From NCBI RefSeq assembly GCF_017355915.2, contig NZ_JAFEUV020000023.1:1-48148 (forward strand): DNA of 48,148 nucleotides, read 5' to 3'. A program made the translations under genes and the position numbers. Source of the stretch: Telluribacter roseus (GTDB lineage Bacteria > Bacteroidota > Bacteroidia > Cytophagales > Spirosomataceae). Under the pieces are notes generated by a model that ran no database searches, was not told the DNA's origin, and worked only from the letters and a program-made list of their open reading frames with translations. Shown here in pieces: positions 40,231 to 48,148 of this stretch (positions are counted from its first letter, which is position 1; each line of letters starts with the position of its first letter).

Positions 40231-40418
40231 ATATATAAAAGGTCTTTCCAGCCACTGGGTAATCCTTTGGGAGGTAGGAGCAGGCAAGCCGCTGCATCCG
40301 TACAGGTAGCGCCTGAATCATAAATTTAACAAACCATAGTACTGATGCGGAAGTTTGATCAAGAGATAGGTACCCTTTGGATGGTACTGTATTTTGGAAC
40401 TTTGACTAATAAACTTCT

Positions 40419-41225
40419 ATGGCACAGACAGAAAACCGTTACGCCCTGATCACTGGTGCTACCAGCGGCATTGGCTACGAGCTGGCAAAACTTTTTGCCG
40501 CGGATGGCTACAACCTGATCATGGTAGCTCGTACGGAAACAGATTTACAGCAGCGGAAACAGGAGTTTACACAGCAGTACAGTGTAGATGTAATTACCAT
40601 TGCCAAGGACCTGTTTCAGCCCAATGCAGCGTTCGAATTGTATGATGAAGTGAAAAGCAGGAATATAGTAGTGAATGTACTGGTAAATGATGCCGCACAG
40701 GGACAGTACGGGCTTTTTGTGGAGCAGGATATCCATCGTTTACTCGAAATCATACAGCTCAATGTTGCCTCCTTTACGGCGCTTACGCACCTGTTCCTGA
40801 AAGACATGGTAGCCCGTAACGAAGGTAAGATACTGCAGCTGGCTTCTATTGCCTCTCAGCTGCCGGGACCCTGGCAGGCGGTATACCATGGTACCAAAGC
40901 CTACGTACTTTCGTTGACCGAAGCTCTGATCAGTGAGTTAAAAGACACCGGAGTTACACTTACGGCTCTACAACCGGGAGCTACCGATACCGACTTTTTT
41001 AACAAAGCCGACATGCAGGATTCCAAAATACTGGATACCAAGTTATCGGATCCGGCCAAAGTAGCGAAGGATGGGTACGAGGCCCTCATGAGCGGTGATG
41101 ACAAGGTAGTTTCAGGATTGAAGAATAAGGTAATGGTAGGTATGAGTAATATAATGCCAGAGTCCACCGTAGCTGAGCAAATGAACAAGATGCAGGAGCC
41201 ACGGGATGAAGATAAGGACAACTAA
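40419..41225 (+). CDS. Short-chain dehydrogenase/reductase
   Basis: The 268-residue protein has the classical SDR signatures: the cofactor motif TGATSGIG at residues 12-19, an NDAAQG-type NAG motif near 90, and the catalytic Ser143, Tyr156 and Lys160 (YHGTK). Arg38 after strand 2 favours NADPH. The substrate cannot be told from the sequence. The gene stands alone between two terminators. Confidence 0.92.
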   Translation: MAQTENRYALITGATSGIGYELAKLFAADGYNLIMVARTETDLQQRKQEFTQQYSVDVITIAKDLFQPNAAFELYDEVKSRNIVVNVLVNDAAQGQYGLFVEQDIHRLLEIIQLNVASFTALTHLFLKDMVARNEGKILQLASIASQLPGPWQAVYHGTKAYVLSLTEALISELKDTGVTLTALQPGATDTDFFNKADMQDSKILDTKLSDPAKVAKDGYEALMSGDDKVVSGLKNKVMVGMSNIMPESTVAEQMNKMQEPRDEDKDN

Positions 41226-41230
41226 TCATA

Positions 41231-41270
41231 CGTAAAAAAAGCCCTCCGCCAGGAGGGCTTTTTTTACGTC
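41231..41270. terminator. Bidirectional terminator after the SDR gene
   Basis: An 18-bp perfect stem, ACGTAAAAAAAGCCCTCC (41231-41248) with its complement (41253-41270), and a 4-base loop. T-runs in both directions are part of the stem. Confidence 0.9.
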
Positions 41271-41392
41271 TATACACCGTTATTAGTCTGTAATAAATTC
41301 AGTAAGAGTCATTTTTGTTTTAAGTAACTATCGATTTACTACAAACACTTACCCTGTGGAGCTGTTATAGGTGAATACTTAACTTATGGTAC

Positions 41393-42391
41393 ATGTTCAT
41401 TGTCAGTCAGCCCACAGTAGCTATTATCTTTTGTCTGATCACTATGCTATTTTGGGGATCATGGACCAACGGTCAAAAAATCGTTACCCAATCGGCCCCT
41501 TTGACCATATTTTACAGGGATTATGTCTACGGCATCGTACTAGTCTCAGTTCTCCTGGCTTTTACGCTGGGTAGTCTGGGAGAAGAAGGACGTCCCTTTC
41601 TGGAAGACATTCGCCAGGCTGACCTCAGGAACATCTTATTAGCGGTAGCTGGAGGTATCATATTCAACATCGGGAATACGCTCTTAACCGTAAGTATATT
41701 ATTGGCCGGACTGGCGATAGCCATGCCGGTAGGTACTGGTCTGTCGTTAGCCCTGGGGTTGGTTGTCAACTATCTGGCCGAGCCTGGCGGTAAGCTGCCT
41801 TTTTTGGCTACTGGAGGTGGATTGGTCCTGGTAGCCATTGTGCTAAGTTCGATTGCCTATAAGCTGAAAGGTCAGGAAGCGTCTTCATCCGAAAGCCACA
41901 AGGGCCTGTGGATCGCTTTGGCAGCCGGTCTCACACTGGGTTTCTTCTTTGTGGTTATTTCCAGCTCTTTAGCTAAAGAGCTGGCCCAGCCGGAAGCAAA
42001 GTTACTAACACCTTATACCGGTTTGCTCTTGTTTGCACTAGGTGTTGGCATCAGTAATCCACTTATCGAAAGGCTCGTGCGGCACTTTAAGCTCGCGGAT
42101 TCAGAAGATAAAACTGCATACAAAGAAGTACCTTTAAAGCTACACGGCATTGGATTGGCTAGCGGAGTCATATGGGGCATAGGCATGATCACCCTTCTGC
42201 TAGGATCACCTGAAGCGGGCGAAGCCGTATCGTTCGGGCTCAGCCAGGGGGCTACTATTATCGCGGTTCTATGGGGCTTATTTGCCTGGGCTGAATTTAA
42301 GGACGCTCCAAAGAAAGCCATTCGCCTCCTGTGGCTGATGGGATTCACCTATGTGGCGGGTCTTGTACTTATCGTACTGGCGCGGGGATAG
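41393..42391 (+). CDS. GRP-family (EamA-like) sugar transporter
   Basis: The 332-residue protein is almost wholly hydrophobic, with about ten membrane spans. It opens with AIIFCLITMLFWGSWTNGQK and contains IIFNIGNTLLTVSILLAGLAIAMPVGTGLSLALGL, typical of the glucose/ribose porter group of the drug/metabolite transporter superfamily. The middle loop (AYKLKGQEASSSESHK) would lie in the cytoplasm. It most likely imports a monosaccharide with proton symport. It converges on the DUF4249/TonB operon with a gap of about 30 bp. Confidence 0.82.
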   Translation: MFIVSQPTVAIIFCLITMLFWGSWTNGQKIVTQSAPLTIFYRDYVYGIVLVSVLLAFTLGSLGEEGRPFLEDIRQADLRNILLAVAGGIIFNIGNTLLTVSILLAGLAIAMPVGTGLSLALGLVVNYLAEPGGKLPFLATGGGLVLVAIVLSSIAYKLKGQEASSSESHKGLWIALAAGLTLGFFFVVISSSLAKELAQPEAKLLTPYTGLLLFALGVGISNPLIERLVRHFKLADSEDKTAYKEVPLKLHGIGLASGVIWGIGMITLLLGSPEAGEAVSFGLSQGATIIAVLWGLFAWAEFKDAPKKAIRLLWLMGFTYVAGLVLIVLARG

Positions 42392-42422
42392 CTGGTAACC
42401 GTACGCCCGGCAGGTGGTACTA

Positions 42423-43517
42423 TCAGGGTCTGACTACTCGCACACTCTGATTATAGGAAGCAAAAACACCCAGCCCGCCCGTGACGTTGGTGTAAATCAG
42501 GGCTGGCTCCGAAAAAGGATTATCGTCCTGTGCCTGCACGCTGCGGTGAAACCGGTAGTAGTGGGAGTCGGTATTCAGAAGCAAAAGATAGAGGCCCTTA
42601 CTAACGGGGCCACGCCTGGGCTTGACGGGATTATTCACCAATGATTCAACGTACTGTGCATTTACCCTGGGCTTACGGCCCTGCGGCGAGGAAAATTGAG
42701 TACCGTCCAGATTCGTGTCGTTCTGAAAAGCCCCGCTACTAAAGGCATCGGTCCACCTGAAATAGGACCGTCCCACCTTACGCGTTTCCCGGGTGGTTTG
42801 TAAAATGGAGTCTACATTGACCTCTGAGTACTCAAAAAGCTCATAGGCTCTCACCCGGTAGTAGTTTTCTTTGCCGGCGATGTCATTCCACCTGAAACTC
42901 AGCCGAAGAGTGGTGTCGCGGCCTGTGAAACTGGTGATGAGGGTAGTGTCGAGGGTATAGTTTGTAATAGGTACCTGATCCGGGGGAATGGTACAACTGG
43001 CTTGTAAGCTACGTTTTCCATCGGTAACGGTAAGTGAATAGGTCATGCCTGCCTTGATCGGGAAACGTTGGACTGGTAGTGAATAGACCTGCTCCCGGGA
43101 GTCGTAGGGTAGGGTAACACTCGTAGCCCCGTCACTAATCACCACGGTAGCAGTGGCAAAACTATCGATGTTGTTGACTACCGTATCTCCATCCGAAATG
43201 ACTAATGAAGTACCCGGCGAACTACTATACTCACTGAACAGCGGATAGGTCTGGCTCACCTTCACCCTAATAATTGTGTCCTGTGGGGAGATGAAAGAAA
43301 AAACGGTCAGTTGTGATTCCGTCCTGGGAAGTTTGGACTCGGGTATGGTATTGACCAGCGTCTCGCAGGACGACATCCCCATCAGTAGCAGGAACAGAAT
43401 ACCTACCAGGCTGTGGCTCATGTACAGACGGAATTGAGGCCGCAGATGGCCCGCCTTGGCGGCTCTTCCCTGTGCGGGTAGCATTGTGGTAAAGGTAGCT
43501 TTTATGGTTGGTATCAT
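42423..43517 (-). CDS. DUF4249 lipoprotein
   Basis: I used ATG 43517 (MIPTIKATFTTML); ATGs at 43484 and 43421 are possible, and the last one (MSHSLVGILFLLLMGMSSC) starts right before the lipoprotein signal. After the lipobox (MSSC) the protein has the DUF4249 pattern: an Ig-like N-terminal half (LTVFSFISPQDTIIRVKVSQTYP) and a beta-rich C-terminal half. Members are usually encoded right after a TonB-dependent receptor, as here, and are thought to be its surface-exposed partner, by analogy with SusD. Confidence 0.85.
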   Translation of the reverse strand: MIPTIKATFTTMLPAQGRAAKAGHLRPQFRLYMSHSLVGILFLLLMGMSSCETLVNTIPESKLPRTESQLTVFSFISPQDTIIRVKVSQTYPLFSEYSSSPGTSLVISDGDTVVNNIDSFATATVVISDGATSVTLPYDSREQVYSLPVQRFPIKAGMTYSLTVTDGKRSLQASCTIPPDQVPITNYTLDTTLITSFTGRDTTLRLSFRWNDIAGKENYYRVRAYELFEYSEVNVDSILQTTRETRKVGRSYFRWTDAFSSGAFQNDTNLDGTQFSSPQGRKPRVNAQYVESLVNNPVKPRRGPVSKGLYLLLLNTDSHYYRFHRSVQAQDDNPFSEPALIYTNVTGGLGVFASYNQSVRVVRP

Positions 43518-43558
43518 AACCTTATCTGGGCTCTTGTCGTGTCGGTTTGGGTACTTTC

Positions 43559-45955
43559 TCAAAACTTAAAGTTGTAGCTAACAGAAGGTAGTAAGGGAAA
43601 CAGCGAGTAACGCTTCAGTACCATCCGGGTTTTAGTTTGTCCCTTAGAATCGGTCGTAGGTTCAGAGTCAATGTTGTAAAAAAACGGATTACGACGGTTG
43701 TACGCATTGTATAGCCCAAATTCCCAGGTACGTTCGTGGCGTTTCATCTTCTTATGTAGCTGTATCGCCAGATCGAGGCGGTGGTAGGGCTCCGCCCGGA
43801 AACTGTTTTTGGCCCCGTACTCATTGACCGGTATACCAAACCAATTCATCTGGTTCCGGGGCGTGGTAGCATTGTCGGGGTAGGCGTTGTATTGCGACAG
43901 AGGTACCGTCAGGGCGTTGCCAGTACCATATACCCAGGTGCCCGACAGGGTCACGCGTTTGCTGAGTTCGTAAATACCAACCACCGATATATCGTGACGG
44001 CGGTCGTAGCGGGGGAAGAAGATTTCGCCGAAGTTAAGCTCAGGAAACTGCCACTTGGTCCAGGAAAGCGTGTAGCCAACCCAGCCAGAAAACCGGCCGG
44101 TCTTTTTGTGGATCAGAAATTCAGTACCGTACGACCACCCGCGCCCGGCGGTAATGTTATCCTCCCAGCTTAATTCGTTGGCATTCTCTCCGCTCAGACT
44201 CAGGAAAGAGGCTCCTTCCTTATAGTTAAGGATGTTATTCATGTTTTTGTAGTACCCTTCCAGCGTTAGGGTCAGAGCGGGCTTCTCGAGGTCTTTGGCC
44301 AGGCCCACGGCTACCTGTTGCGACTGCTGAGGTGCTACGCGGTCGGTGGTAGGTACCCACAGGTCGGTAGGTAGTCCGAGCCCGGTATTGGACAGCAGGT
44401 GCACGTACTGGTTCATCTGCGCGTAAGACGCTTTTAACGAAAAGTCCTGCGCCAGTCGCAGGGCCGCCGAAAATCGGGGTTCGGGGCGGATGTAGTTTTT
44501 AGTCTCGGTTTTGAAAGAACTCAACCGCAAACCTATATTCATCTTAAGAGCGTCGAAAGGCTGCCAGGTGTCCTCCGCATACAGTCCGCTCTCTACTGTA
44601 TTGACGGGTTTTACCGAGCGCTCGATCGCCTGATTGAGGAAAGACCCCTGGATCGCAACGGCCGAAGGTACAAATTGGTGGAGAGTCACCTGAGCCCCGA
44701 ACTTGATGGCATGACCGGAGGCAGGGTAGTAGTCGAAGTCAGTCTTGATGCCGTAGTCACGGATCCGGGAGTCGTAGCGTAGGCTAAATTCATTGGCTAC
44801 GCTACCATCTTCGTTTTTGTTCTTGATGTTGCTGTGGATCCCGAATACAAAATTGCTGGCAATAACCGAGGTATTGGAAAAGAGCTTTTGTCCGAACAGG
44901 TGATTCCAGCGAAGGGTAGCCGTGGTATTTCCCCAGTTCAGGCCGTTTTGTGAGTCTGTATCAGGGCCGGCTTCGTTGACATAAAACCGGTCACGTCCAA
45001 AGTACCCGCTGAGGTATAGTTTATCCTTTTGCCCCAGATCATAGTTGACTTTAGCGTTCAGATCGTAGAAGTAGTACCCGGGGCTGACCTTGTTTTCTTC
45101 GTTTCTCTGCTGTGAGGCAATGAGCGGCGCGGCCAGTGCATCAATGTACGTACGCCGTCCCGATACCAGAAAAGAAGATTTTCCCTTGACCAGCGGTCCT
45201 TCCAGCGTCAGGCGCGAAGAAATAATACCGATGCCGCCCTCGCCGTGCAGTTTGTCCTTACTGCCCTCCTTCATATTCATATCCAGTACCGACGACAACC
45301 GCCCTCCGTACCGAGCCGGAAAACCACCCTTCGTCAGCTCGACGCTTTTGAGCGCATCGCTGTTAAAAATAGAGAAGAAGCCGAATAAATGATTGGCATT
45401 GTATACCACCGCATCGTCTAGGATAATGAGGTTCTGATCCGGTCCGCCGCCTCGCACGTACAGCCCCGTCTGTCCTTCCGATCCTTTCTGTACACCCGGC
45501 ATCAGCTGCAGTACTTTGAGTACATCCTTTTCCCCGAAGAAAGCCGGGATCTTCTTGATTTGCTGAATGGGTACTTCCACCTGGCTCATCTGGGCCGAGC
45601 GACTACTGTAATCATCCTGTCTGCGCGCCGAAATGGTCACTTCTTCCAGTTGGTTGACACTGGTAAGCAGTACATCAATCCGGGTATTTTCGGTTAGGTA
45701 CAGGTTCCGCACGGTTTGCTGGTAGCCTACGTAGGAATAAACCAGTCGAATACTATCATGGGCGGGCAGGGTAAGCGAGTAAAAACCGTAGGTATTGGTC
45801 ACTACCCCGTAGGCTGTACCTGACACGTAAACATTCACCCCCGGCAACTGTTCCTGGCTGCCCATTTCTTTCACAAAGCCACTGATGGTAACCTTGTCCT
45901 GGGCCACCGCTATCAGGGACAAGCATATGAGCAGGCACGTAAAACTTAGACGCAT
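43559..45955 (-). CDS. TonB-dependent receptor with CarboxypepD_reg domain
   Basis: The 798-residue protein has a signal peptide (LICLSLIAVAQDK), an N-terminal CarboxypepD_reg-like domain (ISGFVKEMGSQEQLPGVNVYVSGTAYG) and a plug domain (IKKIPAFFGEKDVLKVLQLMPGV, LYVRGGGPDQNLIILDDAVVYN). A beta-barrel follows and ends in SVSYNFKF, an aromatic C-terminus. There is no STN domain, so it is not a transducer. Its partner is the DUF4249 lipoprotein directly downstream. The ligand is unknown. Confidence 0.93.
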   Translation of the reverse strand: MRLSFTCLLICLSLIAVAQDKVTISGFVKEMGSQEQLPGVNVYVSGTAYGVVTNTYGFYSLTLPAHDSIRLVYSYVGYQQTVRNLYLTENTRIDVLLTSVNQLEEVTISARRQDDYSSRSAQMSQVEVPIQQIKKIPAFFGEKDVLKVLQLMPGVQKGSEGQTGLYVRGGGPDQNLIILDDAVVYNANHLFGFFSIFNSDALKSVELTKGGFPARYGGRLSSVLDMNMKEGSKDKLHGEGGIGIISSRLTLEGPLVKGKSSFLVSGRRTYIDALAAPLIASQQRNEENKVSPGYYFYDLNAKVNYDLGQKDKLYLSGYFGRDRFYVNEAGPDTDSQNGLNWGNTTATLRWNHLFGQKLFSNTSVIASNFVFGIHSNIKNKNEDGSVANEFSLRYDSRIRDYGIKTDFDYYPASGHAIKFGAQVTLHQFVPSAVAIQGSFLNQAIERSVKPVNTVESGLYAEDTWQPFDALKMNIGLRLSSFKTETKNYIRPEPRFSAALRLAQDFSLKASYAQMNQYVHLLSNTGLGLPTDLWVPTTDRVAPQQSQQVAVGLAKDLEKPALTLTLEGYYKNMNNILNYKEGASFLSLSGENANELSWEDNITAGRGWSYGTEFLIHKKTGRFSGWVGYTLSWTKWQFPELNFGEIFFPRYDRRHDISVVGIYELSKRVTLSGTWVYGTGNALTVPLSQYNAYPDNATTPRNQMNWFGIPVNEYGAKNSFRAEPYHRLDLAIQLHKKMKRHERTWEFGLYNAYNRRNPFFYNIDSEPTTDSKGQTKTRMVLKRYSLFPLLPSVSYNFKF

Positions 45956-46394
45956 AAGCCGGGGGTTGTTTTGATTGATACGAATATAGCCAGGTACTTC
46001 TTTTGTTAGAAAGTACTTTGTTTTTCAAAGTAAAGGTGGAAATAGTAGTTAAACAAGGGCTTCATAAATAATTAATAGTAGGTTGTTGACCCACAGGTTT
46101 CATATGAGGTCAGGAGGAGAAGCTTTAACGTACTTGTACTCTTAAACATAATAGTCTATGTGTAAAATGTTTTGGAAAGTTATGTTGATCCAAATGGGGG
46201 TATTTAAAATGGGTGATTATAAGGCTTGGGACAATGCTAAACTATCTTGAATGACTGGGAGATGTGCCGGGTAGGGGATACTATGGCTTCGCAATAAACC
46301 GACGAGTCCTGCCATTGTAGTTGAACATGGCAGGACTCGTCGGAAAAAAGCTTCAAACTCTTTAACTGTCTGGTTAGGTCGGGACCATTTCAGA
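45956..46394. other. Intergenic gap between TonB receptor and hydrolase
   Basis: It holds the promoter region of the TonB receptor operon on the minus strand next to 45956 and the perfect hairpin at 46299-46343. I see no gene. Confidence 0.4.
46299..46343 (-). terminator. 17-bp hairpin after the hydrolase gene
   Basis: CCGACGAGTCCTGCCAT (46299-46315) and its complement (46327-46343) are perfect arms around an 11-base loop. On the minus strand the sequence after the stem is TTTATTG, a short T-run. It lies about 50 bp beyond the stop of the minus-strand hydrolase gene. Confidence 0.65.
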
Positions 46395-47291
46395 TTAAGG
46401 CATATTCTTTTTCTCGACCGTCCATCCCGGTGACTGAGCAAGCCCGGCGGGATTACCGCTAAACATTTTACCTGCTTCACGATCCCCTTTCAACTGCCAT
46501 TTGTACCAATGGGTCGCCACCCTCGCAAATTCGCCACCATGCGGTTTACTGTATGTACCGCCATGCCCTACGTCCATATTACCTACAAAAACAGGCACGT
46601 GGTTTATCTGTTTATAATCATCCATGCCATTATTATAAGCTATATCCGATGGGCCGCCTAAAAGATAGAGTGTAGGGGTGTGTATCTTCTTTAACTGATC
46701 TTTACCAAGCTGAGGCATTCCGGGCATCCTGTTGTTAGATGGATTGACAAAAATACCACTGTTGCAAACAACGGTGGTGGTGATTCTTGGATCGCCGGCG
46801 ACCTCGAGAGTTTGCAGACCCCCACAGGACATGCCGCTCACGGCGATTTTTGATAAATCTATTTTGTTATAGTATGGACTTTTCTTGTCATTATTCTGTG
46901 CGGTGGCCCAATCAATGGCATCCAACAATTGGGTAGATTTTGAGCGATCCTTTACCTGTTCACCAGTCTCCCTGGGCATTACACCAACGGCAATGACCAG
47001 AAAACCATGGGAAGCTACCTCATTCAAGAAGTTGACATGCTCCCAAGGTGAATTGTAACATGCACCATTCCCCCAAGTAATGACCGGCAACTTATCCTTT
47101 TTGCCAAATGCACTCATATCTTTTGGTCTGAAGATGGTGTGCGTTGGCAGGGAAGCCTCCGTCATCATAATGGCAGGGTGCTTACCCGTTCCTCCATCTT
47201 CAACAACTCTTGAACTTACTTCCTGTGCCCATGATGCATGTAGTGAAATAAATAGGGCCAAAGCCAGTACTATGAAATTTGATTTTTTCAT
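46395..47291 (-). CDS. Secreted alpha/beta hydrolase (dienelactone hydrolase/polyester hydrolase-like)
   Basis: The 298-residue protein has a signal peptide (IVLALALFISLHASWAQ). The alpha/beta-hydrolase core has an oxyanion-side WGNGACYN, nucleophile Ser155 in GMSCG, then Asp216 (GPSDIAYN) and His243 (VGHGG) as the likely triad. The layout is of the PET-hydrolase/dienelactone-hydrolase-like secreted esterases. Its natural substrate is unknown; ester bonds of plant or algal polymers would fit the neighbouring glycan genes. Confidence 0.82.
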   Translation of the reverse strand: MKKSNFIVLALALFISLHASWAQEVSSRVVEDGGTGKHPAIMMTEASLPTHTIFRPKDMSAFGKKDKLPVITWGNGACYNSPWEHVNFLNEVASHGFLVIAVGVMPRETGEQVKDRSKSTQLLDAIDWATAQNNDKKSPYYNKIDLSKIAVSGMSCGGLQTLEVAGDPRITTTVVCNSGIFVNPSNNRMPGMPQLGKDQLKKIHTPTLYLLGGPSDIAYNNGMDDYKQINHVPVFVGNMDVGHGGTYSKPHGGEFARVATHWYKWQLKGDREAGKMFSGNPAGLAQSPGWTVEKKNMP

Positions 47292-47623
47292 TTAGCTCAT
47301 GTATTTAGTTTATGTTATCAATTTGGATTTCAGCTACAATGTACTGCTTGAGTCTGGAAAACTGCTTTGACTAGTTATTGGCGGGAGGCAATCTACTGAA
47401 AGAGAAGCCAGGCTGCTAATAGAACTCTAAAAGTATGAAATCTTAGCGTACTACTATTCCTAAAACATTACAGATCAAATGCCAGCCGGTACTTTGCATG
47501 GTACTTCAGGTAAGTAGGAGGGGAAGCAGCCGGCATATATTTAAAGGGTATCCTCATCAACTGAATTACCTGACCTTCGTTTCTATTAATAATGAGCGTA
47601 TCAACGCTATAAACTATAGGGAT
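47292..47623. other. Intergenic gap before the last small gene
   Basis: It contains the promoter side of the minus-strand hydrolase gene next to 47292. The open frame from 47498 to 47623 lacks coding character, and I take the downstream Met as the start of the next gene. Nothing else stands out. Confidence 0.35.
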
Positions 47624-47821
47624 ATGAAGGTTAGATCATTTATCATAATCAAAGTTTTGATAGGCGGATTCTCCGCTTGGGCAGGCGCCCAATCTACGGC
47701 GGATAGTACTCGGACCAAGATAGCTCCCCCAGTTGAAAAGAAGTACCAGGCGAGAGCACCGCAAACACAACCTTTCGGAGCAGCAGCTTTTAGACCATCC
47801 AGGCAGACTACCTTGCGCTAG
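47624..47821 (+). CDS. Small secreted or periplasmic protein, hypothetical
   Basis: I chose ATG 47624 (MKVRSFIIIKVLIGGFSAWAGAQ), which gives 65 residues with a signal peptide cut near AGAQ. The short mature part is rich in Lys, Pro, Thr and Gln (KIAPPVEKKYQARAPQTQP) and shows no domain. The frame is open 42 codons upstream. It may be a real small exported protein or a remnant. Confidence 0.4.
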   Translation: MKVRSFIIIKVLIGGFSAWAGAQSTADSTRTKIAPPVEKKYQARAPQTQPFGAAAFRPSRQTTLR

Positions 47822-48148
47822 TCTTTATGGGAATGAGCTGCCCTAAAACGACTGCGAGTAGAGGCGGAAATAACACCCATGTTATCTTCCCGATCCTCTG
47901 GCGATATAGGACCTCTACAAAATCTTCATATTAAGGAGGAACTTCAAGAAGAGGTAGAAGTGTTCTATATAAGATCCCACTGACAAAGCCAAGGCCGTTC
48001 CTTTATGAGGAAAGACTATCTACAAAATCTTTCTGTACTTAGGAACTTTACGAAGAGTAACTGCTGTTATACTTCTGGTCCCGCTACTAAATCGGGGCCC
48101 TTTCTTTTAACAATAAGAAAGTCCTATAAAACTTCCCGAGCATAGGAA
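47822..48148. other. Right edge: imperfect repeat pair and a terminator-like hairpin
   Basis: CTACAAAATCTTCATATTAA (from 47915, continuing to 47953) is an imperfect copy of 48020-48057, which starts CTACAAAATCTTTCTG; both end with GGAACTT followed by GAAGAG. GGTCCCG (48077-48083) pairs with CGGGGCC (48093-48099) before a T-rich tail, giving a likely terminator. No gene is seen. Confidence 0.35.

Overview
The window comes from a Bacteroidota genome, most likely of the order Cytophagales. Evidence: SusC/SusD pairs, a FecI-like ECF sigma factor with a FecR/DUF4974 anti-sigma factor, a type IX secretion (T9SS) C-terminal sorting domain, a TonB receptor paired with a DUF4249 lipoprotein, TAnnTTTG-type -7 boxes and Bacteroidota-type tyrosine recombinases. 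No purine-rich Shine-Dalgarno sequences are obvious.

Left flank (1-1810): a decayed serine resolvase, then a two-gene minus-strand operon (DUF6883 and DUF4926) that looks like a small toxin/antitoxin- or toxin/immunity-type pair, then a terminator.

Genomic island (1811-21252, about 19.4 kb): a 46-bp direct repeat, identical to the 3' part of an intact tRNA-Arg(TCT) at 21208-21281, brackets the island. Just inside the left repeat is a tyrosine integrase (2019-3407). The left arm of the island is an integration/replication module: integrase, hypothetical, excisionase-like HTH protein, small protein, RepA-like ATPase, an iteron/palindrome cluster that could be the origin, and a zinc-finger/Toprim-like primase. 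No relaxase, coupling protein, capsid, portal or terminase genes are present. The middle and right parts hold cargo: a secreted Ig-repeat T9SS protein, two lipoproteins (one a DNA/RNA non-specific endonuclease), a structured RNA candidate with its own promoter, a second and divergent tyrosine recombinase, a single full-length phage tail tape-measure protein without any other tail gene, a PD-(D/E)xK (VRR-NUC-like) nuclease, an MqsA-N-terminus-like small protein and several unknowns. The simplest reading is a replicating, satellite-like integrative element. The lone tape-measure gene and the RNA locus are its most unusual parts.

Chromosome right of the tRNA (21282-48148): a regulated nutrient-uptake locus runs ECF sigma, FecR anti-sigma, STN-containing SusC, SusD, M14 carboxypeptidase, and PQQ-type sugar dehydrogenase fused to cytochrome c. 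It is followed by an FtsX/MacB-type ABC permease, a small membrane protein, a GH78 alpha-L-rhamnosidase-like enzyme, a sulfatase, a short-chain dehydrogenase, a GRP-family sugar transporter, a convergent TonB receptor/DUF4249 operon, and a secreted alpha/beta hydrolase. Perfect hairpin terminators separate most units. By eye the island is more AT-rich than this right-hand chromosome, which fits horizontal acquisition.
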